Part shown: positions 25,606 through 33,615 of the stretch, piece by piece
Layout: each line of letters opens with the position of its first letter
How positions within the stretch are numbered: the stretch's first letter is position 1
Source: RDYJ01 sp034931405
GTDB taxonomy: Bacteria > Cyanobacteriota > Cyanobacteriia > Cyanobacteriales > Nostocaceae
Length of the DNA stretch: 64,000 nucleotides
Assembly: GCF_034931405.1 (NCBI RefSeq)
Contig: NZ_JAYGHA010000027.1
Location: 16,182 to 80,181, forward strand
Direction of reading: 5' to 3'
Program-made: the position numbers and the translations under genes
The notes under the pieces: generated by a model
What the model saw: the letters and a program-made list of their open reading frames with translations, nothing else
What the model was told of the DNA's origin: nothing
Databases searched by the model: none

Positions 25606-25744
25606 GTATTCAGCTATAGCAATAGTTCATTTCCAGATCCCCGACTTCTGAGATCAATTTATCATTTATAGACACAATAAACAAAAGAAGTCGGGGATCT
25701 TATCGGCGTTTAGCTTTTAGTCGTTTACCTGTGGAAATTTTCAC
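25564..25744. repeat. 38-base direct repeat of the clpB 3' end flanking the MITE
   Basis: Bases 25564-25601 and 25707-25744 are identical except for one position (GAAGTTTTC versus GAAATTTTC). The second copy continues to CAGTTAA and would encode the original terminal residues and stop. A 38-base duplication is much longer than the 8-base target duplication of the complete family member. A secondary rearrangement is therefore likely. Confidence 0.88.
25602..25704 (+). mobile_element. MITE-like element (family A), right end missing, in clpB tail
   Basis: Starts GTAAGTATTCAG, the same terminal sequence as the complete copy at 50906-51035. It shares with that copy, in reverse orientation, AGCTATAGCAAT, CAGATCCCCGACTTCT and AAGAAGTCGGGGATCTTATC in nearly identical order. 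The right terminal repeat (CTGAATTCTTAC in the other copy) is absent, and clpB-like sequence follows immediately. It encodes no protein. Flanked by the 38-base direct repeat listed next. Confidence 0.8.
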
Positions 25745-25775
25745 CAGTTAATTAAACTGTGCAATTAAATTAATC

Positions 25776-25806
25776 AACCCGGTTTTTTCTGTTAGCCGGG
25801 TTTTTG
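25776..25806 (+). terminator. Rho-independent terminator of clpB
   Basis: A stem of AACCCGG (25776-25782) with CCGGGTT (25796-25802) runs straight into a T-run (TTTTT). It lies beyond the duplicated clpB tail, so it belonged to the ancestral gene end and still serves it. Confidence 0.85.
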
Positions 25807-25916
25807 ATGTTTGGGGAACATGAAAGTTTTGTAAATGAGAAAATTCCGTTTTGCTGTGTTTTTGTATTCATGATATAAATAAAAATCAAAATCAAAATCA
25901 AACAGGTGTGATAGAT

Positions 25917-26156
25917 ATGTCCTTACAAGAAGTTGAAAATTTTTATGAAATGTTGAGTTCAGAACCAACTATTTATGAGCTATACTATAAAAATTGCTGT
26001 CAAATAGGAGCTTTTGACAGCTGTCATTGGGATAAAACAAAAATTGTCAATTTTGCAGCTACTTTTGGCTATAGCTTTACTGAAGCTGAATTAGAGGAAT
26101 TATTGTTTGCAAGTCAACCTATCAAACTAATTCGTAATTCCTACAAATCCTTCTGA
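25917..26156 (+). CDS. Nif11 domain protein, standalone
   Basis: A 79-aa protein with the Nif11 leader-like domain: MSLQEVENFYEMLSSEPTIY at the start and WDKTKIVNFAATFGYSFTEA (residues 38-57), then LEELL. In many cyanobacteria such domains act as leader peptides of ribosomal natural products, while others are nitrogen-fixation associated and of unknown role. Here there is no double-glycine cleavage motif, no Cys-rich core after the domain and no maturation enzyme nearby. A leader function is therefore unsupported. Three cysteines at 27, 28 and 36 are unusual. The ATG at 25917 was chosen over one 22 codons upstream because the domain begins there. Confidence 0.78.
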   Translation: MSLQEVENFYEMLSSEPTIYELYYKNCCQIGAFDSCHWDKTKIVNFAATFGYSFTEAELEELLFASQPIKLIRNSYKSF

Positions 26157-26177
26157 AAACTAAACTAAAAATATCCT

Positions 26178-26912
26178 CTAAATTGTATCTGGGTCAATTC
26201 CCAATTCCCGCAGTTTTGCAGATAAACGTTCTGATTTTTGCTTTTCTTGTTCAGCAAATTCTTCTGGTGTGAGAATTATTAATCCTTCATTAGTAAAATA
26301 GCGTAATTTATGGTCATGGATGCCTAAATATAAACTTAGTTGCTGACTCCATAACCAACCTTGATTATTTGGTTCTATCGGTTGATAAGTACCACCAACC
26401 AAAATAAAGCCAGCAAATTCTAAATTATTGGGGTCAAACCAAAAATATTCAGGAGTGCGAAAAATATCTTGATAGATTTGCTTTTTTAATCCTTTATCAA
26501 TTGATGCAGTTACATCTGTCAGCAATTCGATAATAATATGCGGATATTTACCATCTTCTTGCCAAACTACCCAACTTTTACGGGGTTTGCGTTCTGCATT
26601 TCGCACGACAAAAAAATCCGGACCAGGAAACTCTTCCGATTTAGGTTGACGATGACTGTAATAAACAGTTAAATTACCAGAAGCATAAAAATCATTGCGG
26701 TTTCCCCACCACAATTCTAAGCATTGTAAAAGCAGAATTATTTGGCGTAAATGTGAATCACTTTCAAATTTTGGTTCATTACTTTCTAAATTTTTAGCCG
26801 GAAAAATTACATCTTTGGGAAGTTCAAAATCTAATGGTGGTTCATCAATTTCTAAATCTTGATTTAGAAGAATGGCATCTTGGGAAATTTCAAAGTCTTC
26901 GTAGATAGACAT
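26178..26912 (-). CDS. Uma2 family endonuclease-like protein
   Basis: A 244-aa member of the Uma2 (DUF820) family, which has a PD-(D/E)XK nuclease fold and is massively expanded in cyanobacteria. Visible blocks: SRQPKSEEFPGPDFFVVRN-type substrate pocket (HRQPKSEEFPGPDFFVV), then PHIIIELLTDVTASIDKGLK with the E and following charged residues, then YQDIFRTPEYFWFDP. It ends in a charged coiled coil (EQEKQKSERLSAKLRELGID), as typical. No substrate has been shown for the family. This copy resembles the 61662 gene more than the 49248 gene. Confidence 0.87.
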   Translation of the reverse strand: MSIYEDFEISQDAILLNQDLEIDEPPLDFELPKDVIFPAKNLESNEPKFESDSHLRQIILLLQCLELWWGNRNDFYASGNLTVYYSHRQPKSEEFPGPDFFVVRNAERKPRKSWVVWQEDGKYPHIIIELLTDVTASIDKGLKKQIYQDIFRTPEYFWFDPNNLEFAGFILVGGTYQPIEPNNQGWLWSQQLSLYLGIHDHKLRYFTNEGLIILTPEEFAEQEKQKSERLSAKLRELGIDPDTI

Positions 26913-26999
26913 ATTATCAAAGTTGAGGATAATTTAATTGGAGAGGAGCAGAGAAAATTTACAGATTACGAATTTAAAACTTACCTTTGTTTTCATTAT

Positions 27000-27806
27000 C
27001 TAGGCGTAATATTGAGACATAAATTTGTCAGTAATAGTCCAAAGATGATCATCCAATTTAGTGAATACCCATTCAGCAATATCTTCAGGAACACCACCAT
27101 AAAAAGCTTCAGCAATCCCACCTGTAATACAAGCAATGGTGTCACTATCTCCACCGAGAGAAATAGCATTGCGAATTGCATCTTCAAAATCAGTTGATTC
27201 TAAAAAAGCAATAATAGCTTGAGGAACAGAACCTTGACAGGACATATCATATTCATAGGTAGGTCTAATTTCCTCTAAGGTTTGTTCTAAGTTATAAGCA
27301 AAAGTATTTTGGATATAGGATTTGATGGTAATTTTATCATAGCCAGTACGGGCTAAAAAGATAGATGCGGCTGTTGCTTGTGCGCCTTTGATGCCTTCAG
27401 GATGGTTATGAGTAACTTCAGCACTATGTCGGGCTTCTTCTAAGACAATATCTAAGTTATCAAATGCAGAAGCTATAGGACTAACTCGCATAGCTGAACC
27501 ATTTCCCCAACTGTTGTATGGTTCGTTACTACTGGAATTTGCCCATTTCATAAAATTACCGCCATAACTAGCATGAGGATATTCACCGTAATAAGATTTA
27601 AATTGGTGAACATATTGGAATTTATCAATATATTTAGTATTGTCAGGAAACTCGTCTGCATTGAGAATAACTTCAGCAACTGCCAAAGTTAAGACTGTAT
27701 CGTCTGTGTAACTACATCTATCATTAAAAAGGAGAAAGTCCTTAGTTTTTATATTGTCAAACTCATAGATTGAGCCAATAATATCACCTGCGATCGCACC
27801 TAACAT
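27000..27806 (-). CDS. ADP-ribosylglycohydrolase family protein
   Basis: About 268 aa, DraG/ARH superfamily: removal of ADP-ribose from proteins or small molecules using two Mg2+ ions. It begins MLGAIAGDIIGSIYEF and has SYTDDTVLTLAVAE (metal-binding TDD), an NGSAMRVSPIA block, SAEVTHNHPEGIKGAQATA and the second metal motif LGGDSDTIACITGGIAEAF. All acidic metal ligands are present, so it should be active. The ATG at 27806 fits the domain edge; one at 27818 adds four residues. It lies on the same strand as Uma2, 87 bases from its start. Its substrate is unknown. Confidence 0.9.
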   Translation of the reverse strand: MLGAIAGDIIGSIYEFDNIKTKDFLLFNDRCSYTDDTVLTLAVAEVILNADEFPDNTKYIDKFQYVHQFKSYYGEYPHASYGGNFMKWANSSSNEPYNSWGNGSAMRVSPIASAFDNLDIVLEEARHSAEVTHNHPEGIKGAQATAASIFLARTGYDKITIKSYIQNTFAYNLEQTLEEIRPTYEYDMSCQGSVPQAIIAFLESTDFEDAIRNAISLGGDSDTIACITGGIAEAFYGGVPEDIAEWVFTKLDDHLWTITDKFMSQYYA

Positions 27807-27818
27807 ACTTATCTCCAA

Positions 27819-28416
27819 ACTGTAATATTTAAGTTAGTTTTTTCAGGTGTACTACAGTGTGATACTTTGTTACACCTGTTCAAACACCTTTGTTTACTTT
27901 TTCTAGTAAAACATTACCTTCAGTCCAATGCACCTGCAAATTCCCTGAGTGAATACAAGTAATATACACTGTTTCCCTGAAATTTACCTCAAATTTTCCG
28001 TAAAATTACTTAATATTTATCCTTGTCTTCCTAGATGTATGATCAAACAATATCATTAGACCTCTGGTGGTCATGGATGTCGAGACTTTGCATACAACCG
28101 TCCTGCGGTACTAGTTTTCTACTATAGGACTCATATTTGAATTTTGAAAAAATCTAAGTATTTGTAGGGTGCGTCAGACTGCATAAATTCTATCAATAAA
28201 CAGATTTGTTATATCTGACGCACCCTATGTATCGTTTCATAAATCAAAATATTATCCCTATATATCTATTGATATATGGCTTTAGATAGTAGACAAAATC
28301 ATCATTGAAAAGACTTAAATAGTAATAGTAAATCAACCAAGAATACATCTGCATTATCTACACTCTTGCATGGGTAAGAATAAACTTCTACAGTAAATTA
28401 ACATTACCACAACACT
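27819..28416. other. gene-free region upstream of the aldolase gene, with repeats
   Basis: No gene is seen in about 600 bases. It contains an inverted repeat CAGGTGTA...TACACCTG (about 27845-27879) and a lone copy of the end of MITE family D (28122-28145; compare 38152). The 65-base element at 28164-28228 is listed separately. The promoter of the aldolase gene must be in the right half. Confidence 0.55.
28164..28228. mobile_element. 65-base inverted-repeat element (family B), copy 1
   Basis: Arms TAGGGTGCGTCAGA and TCTGACGCACCCTA (14 bp, perfect) bound a 65-base element upstream of the aldolase gene. An element of identical length with the same arms lies at 29590-29654 downstream of the same gene. 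Internal sequence differs. No target duplication is evident. Confidence 0.8.
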
Positions 28417-29499
28417 ATGACAACAACTTTATTGCAAACCAATTCTATTGAATCTTTGCTAGGCAAAGAAGCCGAAAACCTGCTGACCTACAAAGCCAAA
28501 GTATCCTCAGCTTTGCTGCATTTACCAGGAGCAGATTTTATAGATCGAGTGTGGATAAATAGCGATCGCTCTCCCCGTGTAATCAGAAATTTACAACAAA
28601 TCTATTCTACAGGCAGATTAGCTAATACAGGCTATCTTTCTATTCTCCCTGTAGATCAAGGTATTGAACACTCAGCCGGTGCATCTTTCGCACCTAATCC
28701 TATTTATTTTGATCCTGAAAACATTGTTAAATTAGCAATAGAAGCTGGTTGTAATGCTGTAGCGACAACTGTAGGTGGATTAGGCAATATTTCCCGCAAA
28801 TATGCTCACAAAATCCCCTTTATTGCTAAAATAAATCATAACGAATTGTTGACTTATCCCAATCAATTTGACCAAATTATGTTTGCTGATGTTTGGCAAG
28901 CTTGGCATTTGGGAGCAACAGCCGTAGGGGCAACAATTTATTTTGGCTCAGAACATTCCCATAGACAAATTCAAGAAGTAAGTCAAGCTTTTAAACACGC
29001 CCATGAATTGGGCATGGCAACAGTGCTTTGGTGTTATTTAAGAAATAGCAATTTTCACCAAGATCAAGATTATCACCTCGCTGCTGATTTAACTGGGCAA
29101 GCAAATCATTTAGGTGTAACCATTGAAGCCGATATCATTAAACAAAAATTACCAGAATGTAATCATGGTTATGGGGCAATTGCCAAAGCTACTGGCAGAA
29201 GTTACGGTAAAACTGATGAGCGAGTTTACACAGAATTAACAACAGAACATCCCATAGATTTAACTCGTTATCAAGTTTTAAATTGCTATGCAGGCAGAGT
29301 CGGATTAATTAATTCTGGTGGTGCTGCTGGTGAAAATGATTTTGCGGAAGCGGTGCGTTCGGCTGTTATTAATAAACGTGCTGGAGGAACAGGATTAATT
29401 TCGGGAAGGAAGACTTTTCAGCGTCCATTTGAGGAAGGAGTAAAGCTATTTCACGCCATTCAAGATGTTTATTTATCTCCTGATGTTACCATAGCGTGA
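28417..29499 (+). CDS. fbaB: class I fructose-bisphosphate aldolase (DhnA/FbaB type)
   Basis: A 360-aa Schiff-base aldolase of the DhnA family, interconverting fructose 1,6-bisphosphate with glyceraldehyde 3-phosphate and dihydroxyacetone phosphate. In cyanobacteria this enzyme works beside the class II aldolase in glycolysis and the Calvin cycle. Family blocks: GYLSILPVDQGIEHSAGASF, AIEAGCNAVATTVGGLGNIS, FIAKINHNELLTYPNQFDQI, ATIYFGSEHSHRQIQE and the phosphate-binding GLINSGGAAGENDF plus GGTGLISGRKTFQRPF near the C-terminus. Complete, starting at ATG 28417 (MTTTLLQTNSIE). Flanked on both sides by 65-base family B repeats. Confidence 0.92.
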   Translation: MTTTLLQTNSIESLLGKEAENLLTYKAKVSSALLHLPGADFIDRVWINSDRSPRVIRNLQQIYSTGRLANTGYLSILPVDQGIEHSAGASFAPNPIYFDPENIVKLAIEAGCNAVATTVGGLGNISRKYAHKIPFIAKINHNELLTYPNQFDQIMFADVWQAWHLGATAVGATIYFGSEHSHRQIQEVSQAFKHAHELGMATVLWCYLRNSNFHQDQDYHLAADLTGQANHLGVTIEADIIKQKLPECNHGYGAIAKATGRSYGKTDERVYTELTTEHPIDLTRYQVLNCYAGRVGLINSGGAAGENDFAEAVRSAVINKRAGGTGLISGRKTFQRPFEEGVKLFHAIQDVYLSPDVTIA

Positions 29500-29589
29500 T
29501 TTTGATTATATTCAATCCCCGATTTATCTAATCAATCGGGGATTTTATCCAGATAGGACTAAAGCTGCGTGTCACACCAAAAATTTGTT

Positions 29590-29654
29590 GTAGGGTGCGT
29601 CAGATATCAAAAATACATTTATTTGCAGGATTTACGCAGTCTGACGCACCCTAC
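29590..29654. mobile_element. 65-base inverted-repeat element (family B), copy 2
   Basis: Same 14-bp perfect arms (TAGGGTGCGTCAGA) and exactly the same 65-base length as the copy at 28164-28228. It lies between the convergent aldolase and htpX genes, where it may double as a transcription terminator. Confidence 0.8.
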
Positions 29655-29685
29655 CAATATGCCAGTTGCGTAAGGGACTTCCAGA

Positions 29686-30552
29686 TTAATAATTGGTTAT
29701 CAATTCTTGTTCCAACTTGATTAATGCTTCCACACGAGCTTCTGTAGCAGGATGACTAGAGAACAAATTACCTAGAAATTGTCCAGAAATGGGATTGATA
29801 ATTAATAATGGTTCAAAGGCTGGATTAGCATTTAAAGGCATTTGTTTTGCAGTTGCTTCTAATCTTTGCAAAGCCCTAGCTAAAGCGCGGGGATTACCTG
29901 TTAATTTGGCAGCACCGGCATCAGCAGAAAATTCTCTAGTGCGGGAAATTGCTAATTGAATAATTGTCGCGGCTATAGGTGCAAGCATCACTGTTACTAG
30001 CACACCTAAAGGATTACCACCTCTTTGATTATCTCTTGAACCACCACCAAACCACAGGCTATAACTTAACATTTGTGCGAGGAAAGAAATCGCACCGGCG
30101 ACAGTGGCAGCAACGGCTTGGGTTAAGGTATCACGATTAATAATGTGGGTGAGTTCGTGAGCAATTACGCCTTCTAATTCTTCCTCTGGTAAGATATTTA
30201 AAATACCTTCAGTCACCGCAACAGCAGCGTGTTCTGGATCTCTGCCTGTGGCGAAAGCATTGGCAGTTTGTCCAGGAACAATGTACACTCCAGGCATGGG
30301 AATATTAGCACGGGTTGACAGTCTTTCTACCATGCGATAAAGTCCCGGAGCTTGGGCTTTGCTCACAGGTTGGGCTTTATAAACTGCCAAGGCAATTTTA
30401 TCAGATTGATACCAAGAAAATAGGTTAGTAACTGCTGCTAAACCGATGCCTATTATCAAACCTCCAGTACCACCAATTACCCAATAACTAATGGCAATCA
30501 ATAAGCCGCTGAGTGTAGCTAACAAAGCAGTAGTTTTTAGTTGATTTCCCAT
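29686..30552 (-). CDS. htpX: M48 family zinc metalloprotease HtpX
   Basis: A 288-aa membrane metalloprotease of inner-membrane protein quality control. Two N-terminal helices (ALLATLSGLLIAISYWVIGG and GGLIIGIGLAAVTNLFSWY) are followed by the catalytic motif HELTH (His132, Glu133, His136) and the third ligand in SRTREFSADAGAAKLTG. Further hydrophobic spans lie at about 145-165 and 180-200. MPGVYIVPGQTANAFATGRD is conserved in HtpX. It is intact, convergent with the aldolase gene and divergent from a universal stress protein remnant. Confidence 0.93.
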   Translation of the reverse strand: MGNQLKTTALLATLSGLLIAISYWVIGGTGGLIIGIGLAAVTNLFSWYQSDKIALAVYKAQPVSKAQAPGLYRMVERLSTRANIPMPGVYIVPGQTANAFATGRDPEHAAVAVTEGILNILPEEELEGVIAHELTHIINRDTLTQAVAATVAGAISFLAQMLSYSLWFGGGSRDNQRGGNPLGVLVTVMLAPIAATIIQLAISRTREFSADAGAAKLTGNPRALARALQRLEATAKQMPLNANPAFEPLLIINPISGQFLGNLFSSHPATEARVEALIKLEQELITNY

Positions 30553-30659
30553 TTTGTACTCTCCTGTTAATGCTGCATGATTTTGTTTAATTTTAACTAG
30601 ATAACAGCATTAGTTTAGCTATGTTTTGATTGTATCGAGTTCAACTTTCAGGTACAGTG

Positions 30660-30846
30660 ATGAAAACCTATCAGGGAAGTACGGGTTTTACGCTGGTAAT
30701 AAGAAATCATTGCACAAGAGTATCATGTAACGGCGATTGTGATGGGGAAACGTGGTCATCAACCTTGGGAAAAAGTGCTAATTGGTTCAGTATCACAGGC
30801 TGTTTTAGAAACTAGTTCAATTCCTGTAATTTTGTTGGAAAATTAG
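30660..30846 (+). pseudogene. remnant of a universal stress protein (UspA family)
   Basis: The frame ending at 30846 reads EIIAQEYHVTAIVMGKRG, then QPWEKVLIGSVSQAVLET and SSIPVILLEN-stop. This is the characteristic C-terminal nucleotide-binding half of a Usp domain (G-x-RG-x-Q/G...GSVS..V). In-frame stops just before 30690 and a missing N-terminal half show that the gene is broken. The upstream KPIREVRVL piece may be part of the same remnant. The 5' limit is approximate. Confidence 0.65.
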
Positions 30847-30850
30847 AATG

Positions 30851-30941
30851 TAGAATTTAGAATTACGTTTTGCAACGGTGATTTTACCCCGACGCAAAGC
30901 CCGCTGCTTGTAGAAGCAGGGGGACTTTAACCACCAAAGGT
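30851..30941 (+). repeat. REP-like element (family C), copy 1
   Basis: A repeated block: TAGAATTTAGAATTACGTTT, then a GGGGATTTTACCCC-like hairpin, GACGCAAA, a GCTGCTTGTAGAAGCAG hairpin and GGGACTTTAACC. Other copies are at 33482, 52071 (reverse) and 57825. It has several small hairpins and no coding content. Confidence 0.85.
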
Positions 30942-31195
30942 ATGTTAAAAATCACATAATTGCAAAAAGCCTGACATCTAGACAAGATTTCATCTTACTA
31001 TTTACCAGATAATATACTGACAGTGCAACTACGGTAAAGATATCAGATGCCAAACGATGGGATCAGTTAAATTGCGGAGGGTGAACAATTCATTATTTAT
31101 TACGAAGTGCAAATAACTACACTTTGGTTATAATAAGGTATTAAGATTGACTAGATAGCAATCTGAAATTTCACCCCTAATTTCACCCAATCTAT

Positions 31196-32287
31196 ATGAA
31201 AAACATTTTAATTATTGAAGATGAAGCTCAAATCAGAAACAATATCCAAGAAATATTGGAATTATCAGACTTTGAAACACTAGTTGCAGAAAATGGGTTA
31301 CAAGGTTTAGAGTTGGCTAAAGAGAAACATCCTGATTTGATTCTCTGCGATCTAATGATGCCTGAATTAGATGGTTATAGTGTATTATCTCAACTTCGTC
31401 ATGATAGTTCTACTGCAACAATTCCTTTAATTTTCTTAACTGCTAAGTCAGAGAGATCAGATTTACGTCGAGGGATGGAACTTGGTGCTGATGATTACCT
31501 AACTAAGCCTTTTCAGCCTTATGAATTACTGCAAGCAATTACTACTAGACTTCATCAAAAAGCACTAGCTGATGAACAAACTCAAGAAAAATTGAATGAT
31601 TTAAGTAGTTCTATAAGTCATTCATTACCCCATGAAATCAATACTCCTCTTAATCATATTATAGGAATTTCTAATTTATTAATTGATGATTATGATCTCT
31701 TTTCTAAAGAGGAAAGTGTAGAAATGCTACAATTAATTCATCAAGCTGGTCTAAGACTGCATAGACTGAGTCTTAATTTTCTCATGTATGCAGACTTGGA
31801 ATTATTAACATCTAATCCTGAGAAAATTGCGGCTCTTAGGAATGATGGTGTCAAAAGCTTTGTGAAATCACCTATTGAGTGTGTAGCTATCAAAATTGCA
31901 CAAGATGCCAATAGGTCGGCAGATTTAAGTATAGAAATGTCGGATGCAATAGTTAGAGTTTCTCCAGTCAAGCTGAGTAAAATTGCTGAAGAAATAATTG
32001 ATAATGCTTTTAAATTTTCTCTGCCCAATACACCAGTGAAAATTATAGGCTCTTGCAGTAATAATGCCTTTCATTTGTATGTGATTGACTACGGACGCGG
32101 CATGACCAAGGAGCAAATTTATAATGTTGGAGCTTATGTCCAGTTTGAGCGGAAAATGTATGAACAACAAGGTTCTGGTTTGGGATTATCAATTGCTAAA
32201 AGGTTGGTAGAACTCCACGGGGGAGAGTTTTCAATTGAGAGCATACCTGGAAAACAAACTATTATTAGGATTGTGCTTCCGCAGTAG
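31196..32287 (+). CDS. response regulator-histidine kinase hybrid
   Basis: A 363-aa protein with an N-terminal receiver domain (residues 1-120; acidic pocket EDE at 8-10, phosphoacceptor Asp52 in LILCDLMMP, Thr82 in FLTAKSE, Lys104 in LTKPF). A kinase core follows: His146 in SLPHEINTPLNH, N-box EIIDNAFKFS, G1 VIDYGRGM and G2 QGSGLGLSIAKR. REC-HisKA-HATPase proteins act in phosphorelays, often receiving phosphate from another kinase; the large sensor kinase 1.3 kb downstream is a possible partner (inference). Complete. ATG at 31196 begins MKNILIIEDEAQ. It converges on the kinase remnant that follows. Confidence 0.93.
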   Translation: MKNILIIEDEAQIRNNIQEILELSDFETLVAENGLQGLELAKEKHPDLILCDLMMPELDGYSVLSQLRHDSSTATIPLIFLTAKSERSDLRRGMELGADDYLTKPFQPYELLQAITTRLHQKALADEQTQEKLNDLSSSISHSLPHEINTPLNHIIGISNLLIDDYDLFSKEESVEMLQLIHQAGLRLHRLSLNFLMYADLELLTSNPEKIAALRNDGVKSFVKSPIECVAIKIAQDANRSADLSIEMSDAIVRVSPVKLSKIAEEIIDNAFKFSLPNTPVKIIGSCSNNAFHLYVIDYGRGMTKEQIYNVGAYVQFERKMYEQQGSGLGLSIAKRLVELHGGEFSIESIPGKQTIIRIVLPQ

Positions 32288-32297
32288 ATCAATATCT

Positions 32298-32975
32298 TCA
32301 CCCTCTTAAAAAAGGAATACTAACTGTAAATGTTGTTCCTTCTCCTAATCGACTATTTACAGTAATATCGCCTTTGTGCAAATCCACACATTTTTTGACT
32401 ATAGATAGTCCTAAACCGGTTCCAGCAATATTGCCAACGTTAGACGCTCGATGAAAAGGTGTAAATAAATTAAGTTGATCTGCTTCAGGAATGCCGATGC
32501 CACTGTCATTAATTTTAAATATCAGTTGATTATTTTCTTTAGTCAAATGAAAATTCACTAAATTGTGATCAGGAGAATACTTAATTGCATTAGTCAGGAG
32601 ATTGGTAATAATCTGCTGTAATAGTTTTTTGTCGAATTGAATAATTAAAGAATTGCCAATAATTTCTTCGCCCCAATCTAAAGATAAATTAATTGTATGT
32701 CGTGTATTAGTAGCTTCTATTTCTGTTTTGAGATGGCAACAGAAGGCAATAATATCTAATGCTTCTAGGTGTAATTCCATCTTATCGGCTTCGGCGCGGT
32801 TAATCATCAATACATCATCAAGAATTTGGGTGATATGCTTGATGGTGTTTTGGATTGTGTATAAATGTTCCTGTTTTCTTTCTTCACTGAGACGATCGCT
32901 AAATTTTTGCAAAATCCCTGATGATGAGGAAATAATGGCTAAAGTTGTGTTTACTAAAAACTTAATTACCGTATT
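32298..32975 (-). pseudogene. histidine kinase remnant truncated at the H-box by a MITE
   Basis: The minus-strand frame encodes the second half of a HisKA domain (ILQKFSDRLSEERKQEHLYT, LDDVLMINRAEADKMELH) and an intact HATPase domain (LLTNAIKYSP, INDSGIGIPEADQL, GTGLGLSIVKKC). It aligns closely with the C-terminus of the 1453-aa kinase at 33616. Where the SHEFRTPL phosphoacceptor box should be, the frame reads KFLVNTTLAIIS, and the MITE begins 29 bases beyond. All sensory sequence and the catalytic histidine are gone. It could still yield a 204-aa ATPase fragment but cannot autophosphorylate. Everything upstream is unrelated DNA. Confidence 0.8.
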
Positions 32976-33196
32976 AGAGGGTGTTTGAAAAGTCTAAATT
33001 CATACTCTCTGGGCGATTATAAAGATGCCTCCGGCACGCTTCGCGAACGCGGCTACACAGACAAAACCCACCTTCGTGGGTTCAGAAGCCTTGATTTTTC
33101 ATTAGTCCACGAAGGTGGACTTCGCTTGTGTAGTAGCGTTCGCGAAGCGTGCCGGAGGCATCTTTATATTCGCCGAAAACTTTTCAAACATCCTCT
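32976..33196. mobile_element. MITE with 18-bp terminal and 30-bp internal inverted repeats (family E)
   Basis: Termini AGAGGGTGTTTGAAAAGT (32976-32993) and ACTTTTCAAACATCCTCT (33179-33196) are inverted repeats with one mismatch. Inside, 33021-33050 and 33136-33165 are a perfect 30-bp inverted pair. The flanks carry similar sequences (ATTACCGTATTA left, TTACCGTTATTA right), suggesting an imperfect target duplication of about 11 bases. No transposase is encoded, so movement would need one from elsewhere. Confidence 0.88.
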
Positions 33197-33615
33197 TACC
33201 GTTATTACGTTATAATTGGTACAAAAGTTTCGATATTTCCGGCTAGTTTACAAACAAAACCAAAACAGTAGGTAGGTAGGCGTTGAAAATTGTCGTTATG
33301 GCAAGGCAAGAGGCAAAAGGGAAGAAGAGACTTTCAGAGATTTTACATTTTGTTACATACCTTGGTTTTTTCGAGCCGACTTACTTAGTATTCCCTATAG
33401 CGTTAGTAATTATTATACCCAAAAACTGCCAAAAATTTGAATTTAAGATTTACCTATTGATCAGGAGGATTAAAAGAATGCAGAATTTAGAATTACGTTT
33501 TGCAACGGGGGATTTTGCCCCGGCGCAAAACCCGCTGCTTGTAGAAGCAGGGGACTTTAACCCCCAAGGGTAAGATAAAATTCTACTGAAAAATCTTCGG
33601 AGCTAAATATAAAGT
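33197..33615. other. intergenic region with short repeats upstream of the large kinase
   Basis: No gene is visible in these 419 bases. They contain a GGTAGGTAGG stretch, an AAGGCAAGAGGCAAAAGG repeat tract near 33300 and family C copy 2 at 33482-33572. The promoter of the 1453-aa kinase must lie here or within the repeat. Confidence 0.55.
33482..33572 (+). repeat. REP-like element (family C), copy 2
   Basis: Nearly identical in order and spacing to the copy at 30851: AGAATTTAGAATTACG, GGGGGATTTTGCCCC, CCCGCTGCTTGTAGAAGCAG and GGGACTTTAACCCCC. It ends 44 bases before the start of the large kinase gene, so it is probably within that gene's leader. Confidence 0.85.

Noticed and set aside
25602..25744. 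The 38-base repeat as a normal transposition target duplication
   Set aside because: The complete family member shows an 8-base duplication and this copy lacks its right end, so a simple insertion does not explain a 38-base repeat.
33283..33573. 96-codon frame before the large kinase
   Set aside because: It runs through AAGGCAAGAGGC repeats and REP element family C; the translation is repeat-derived.
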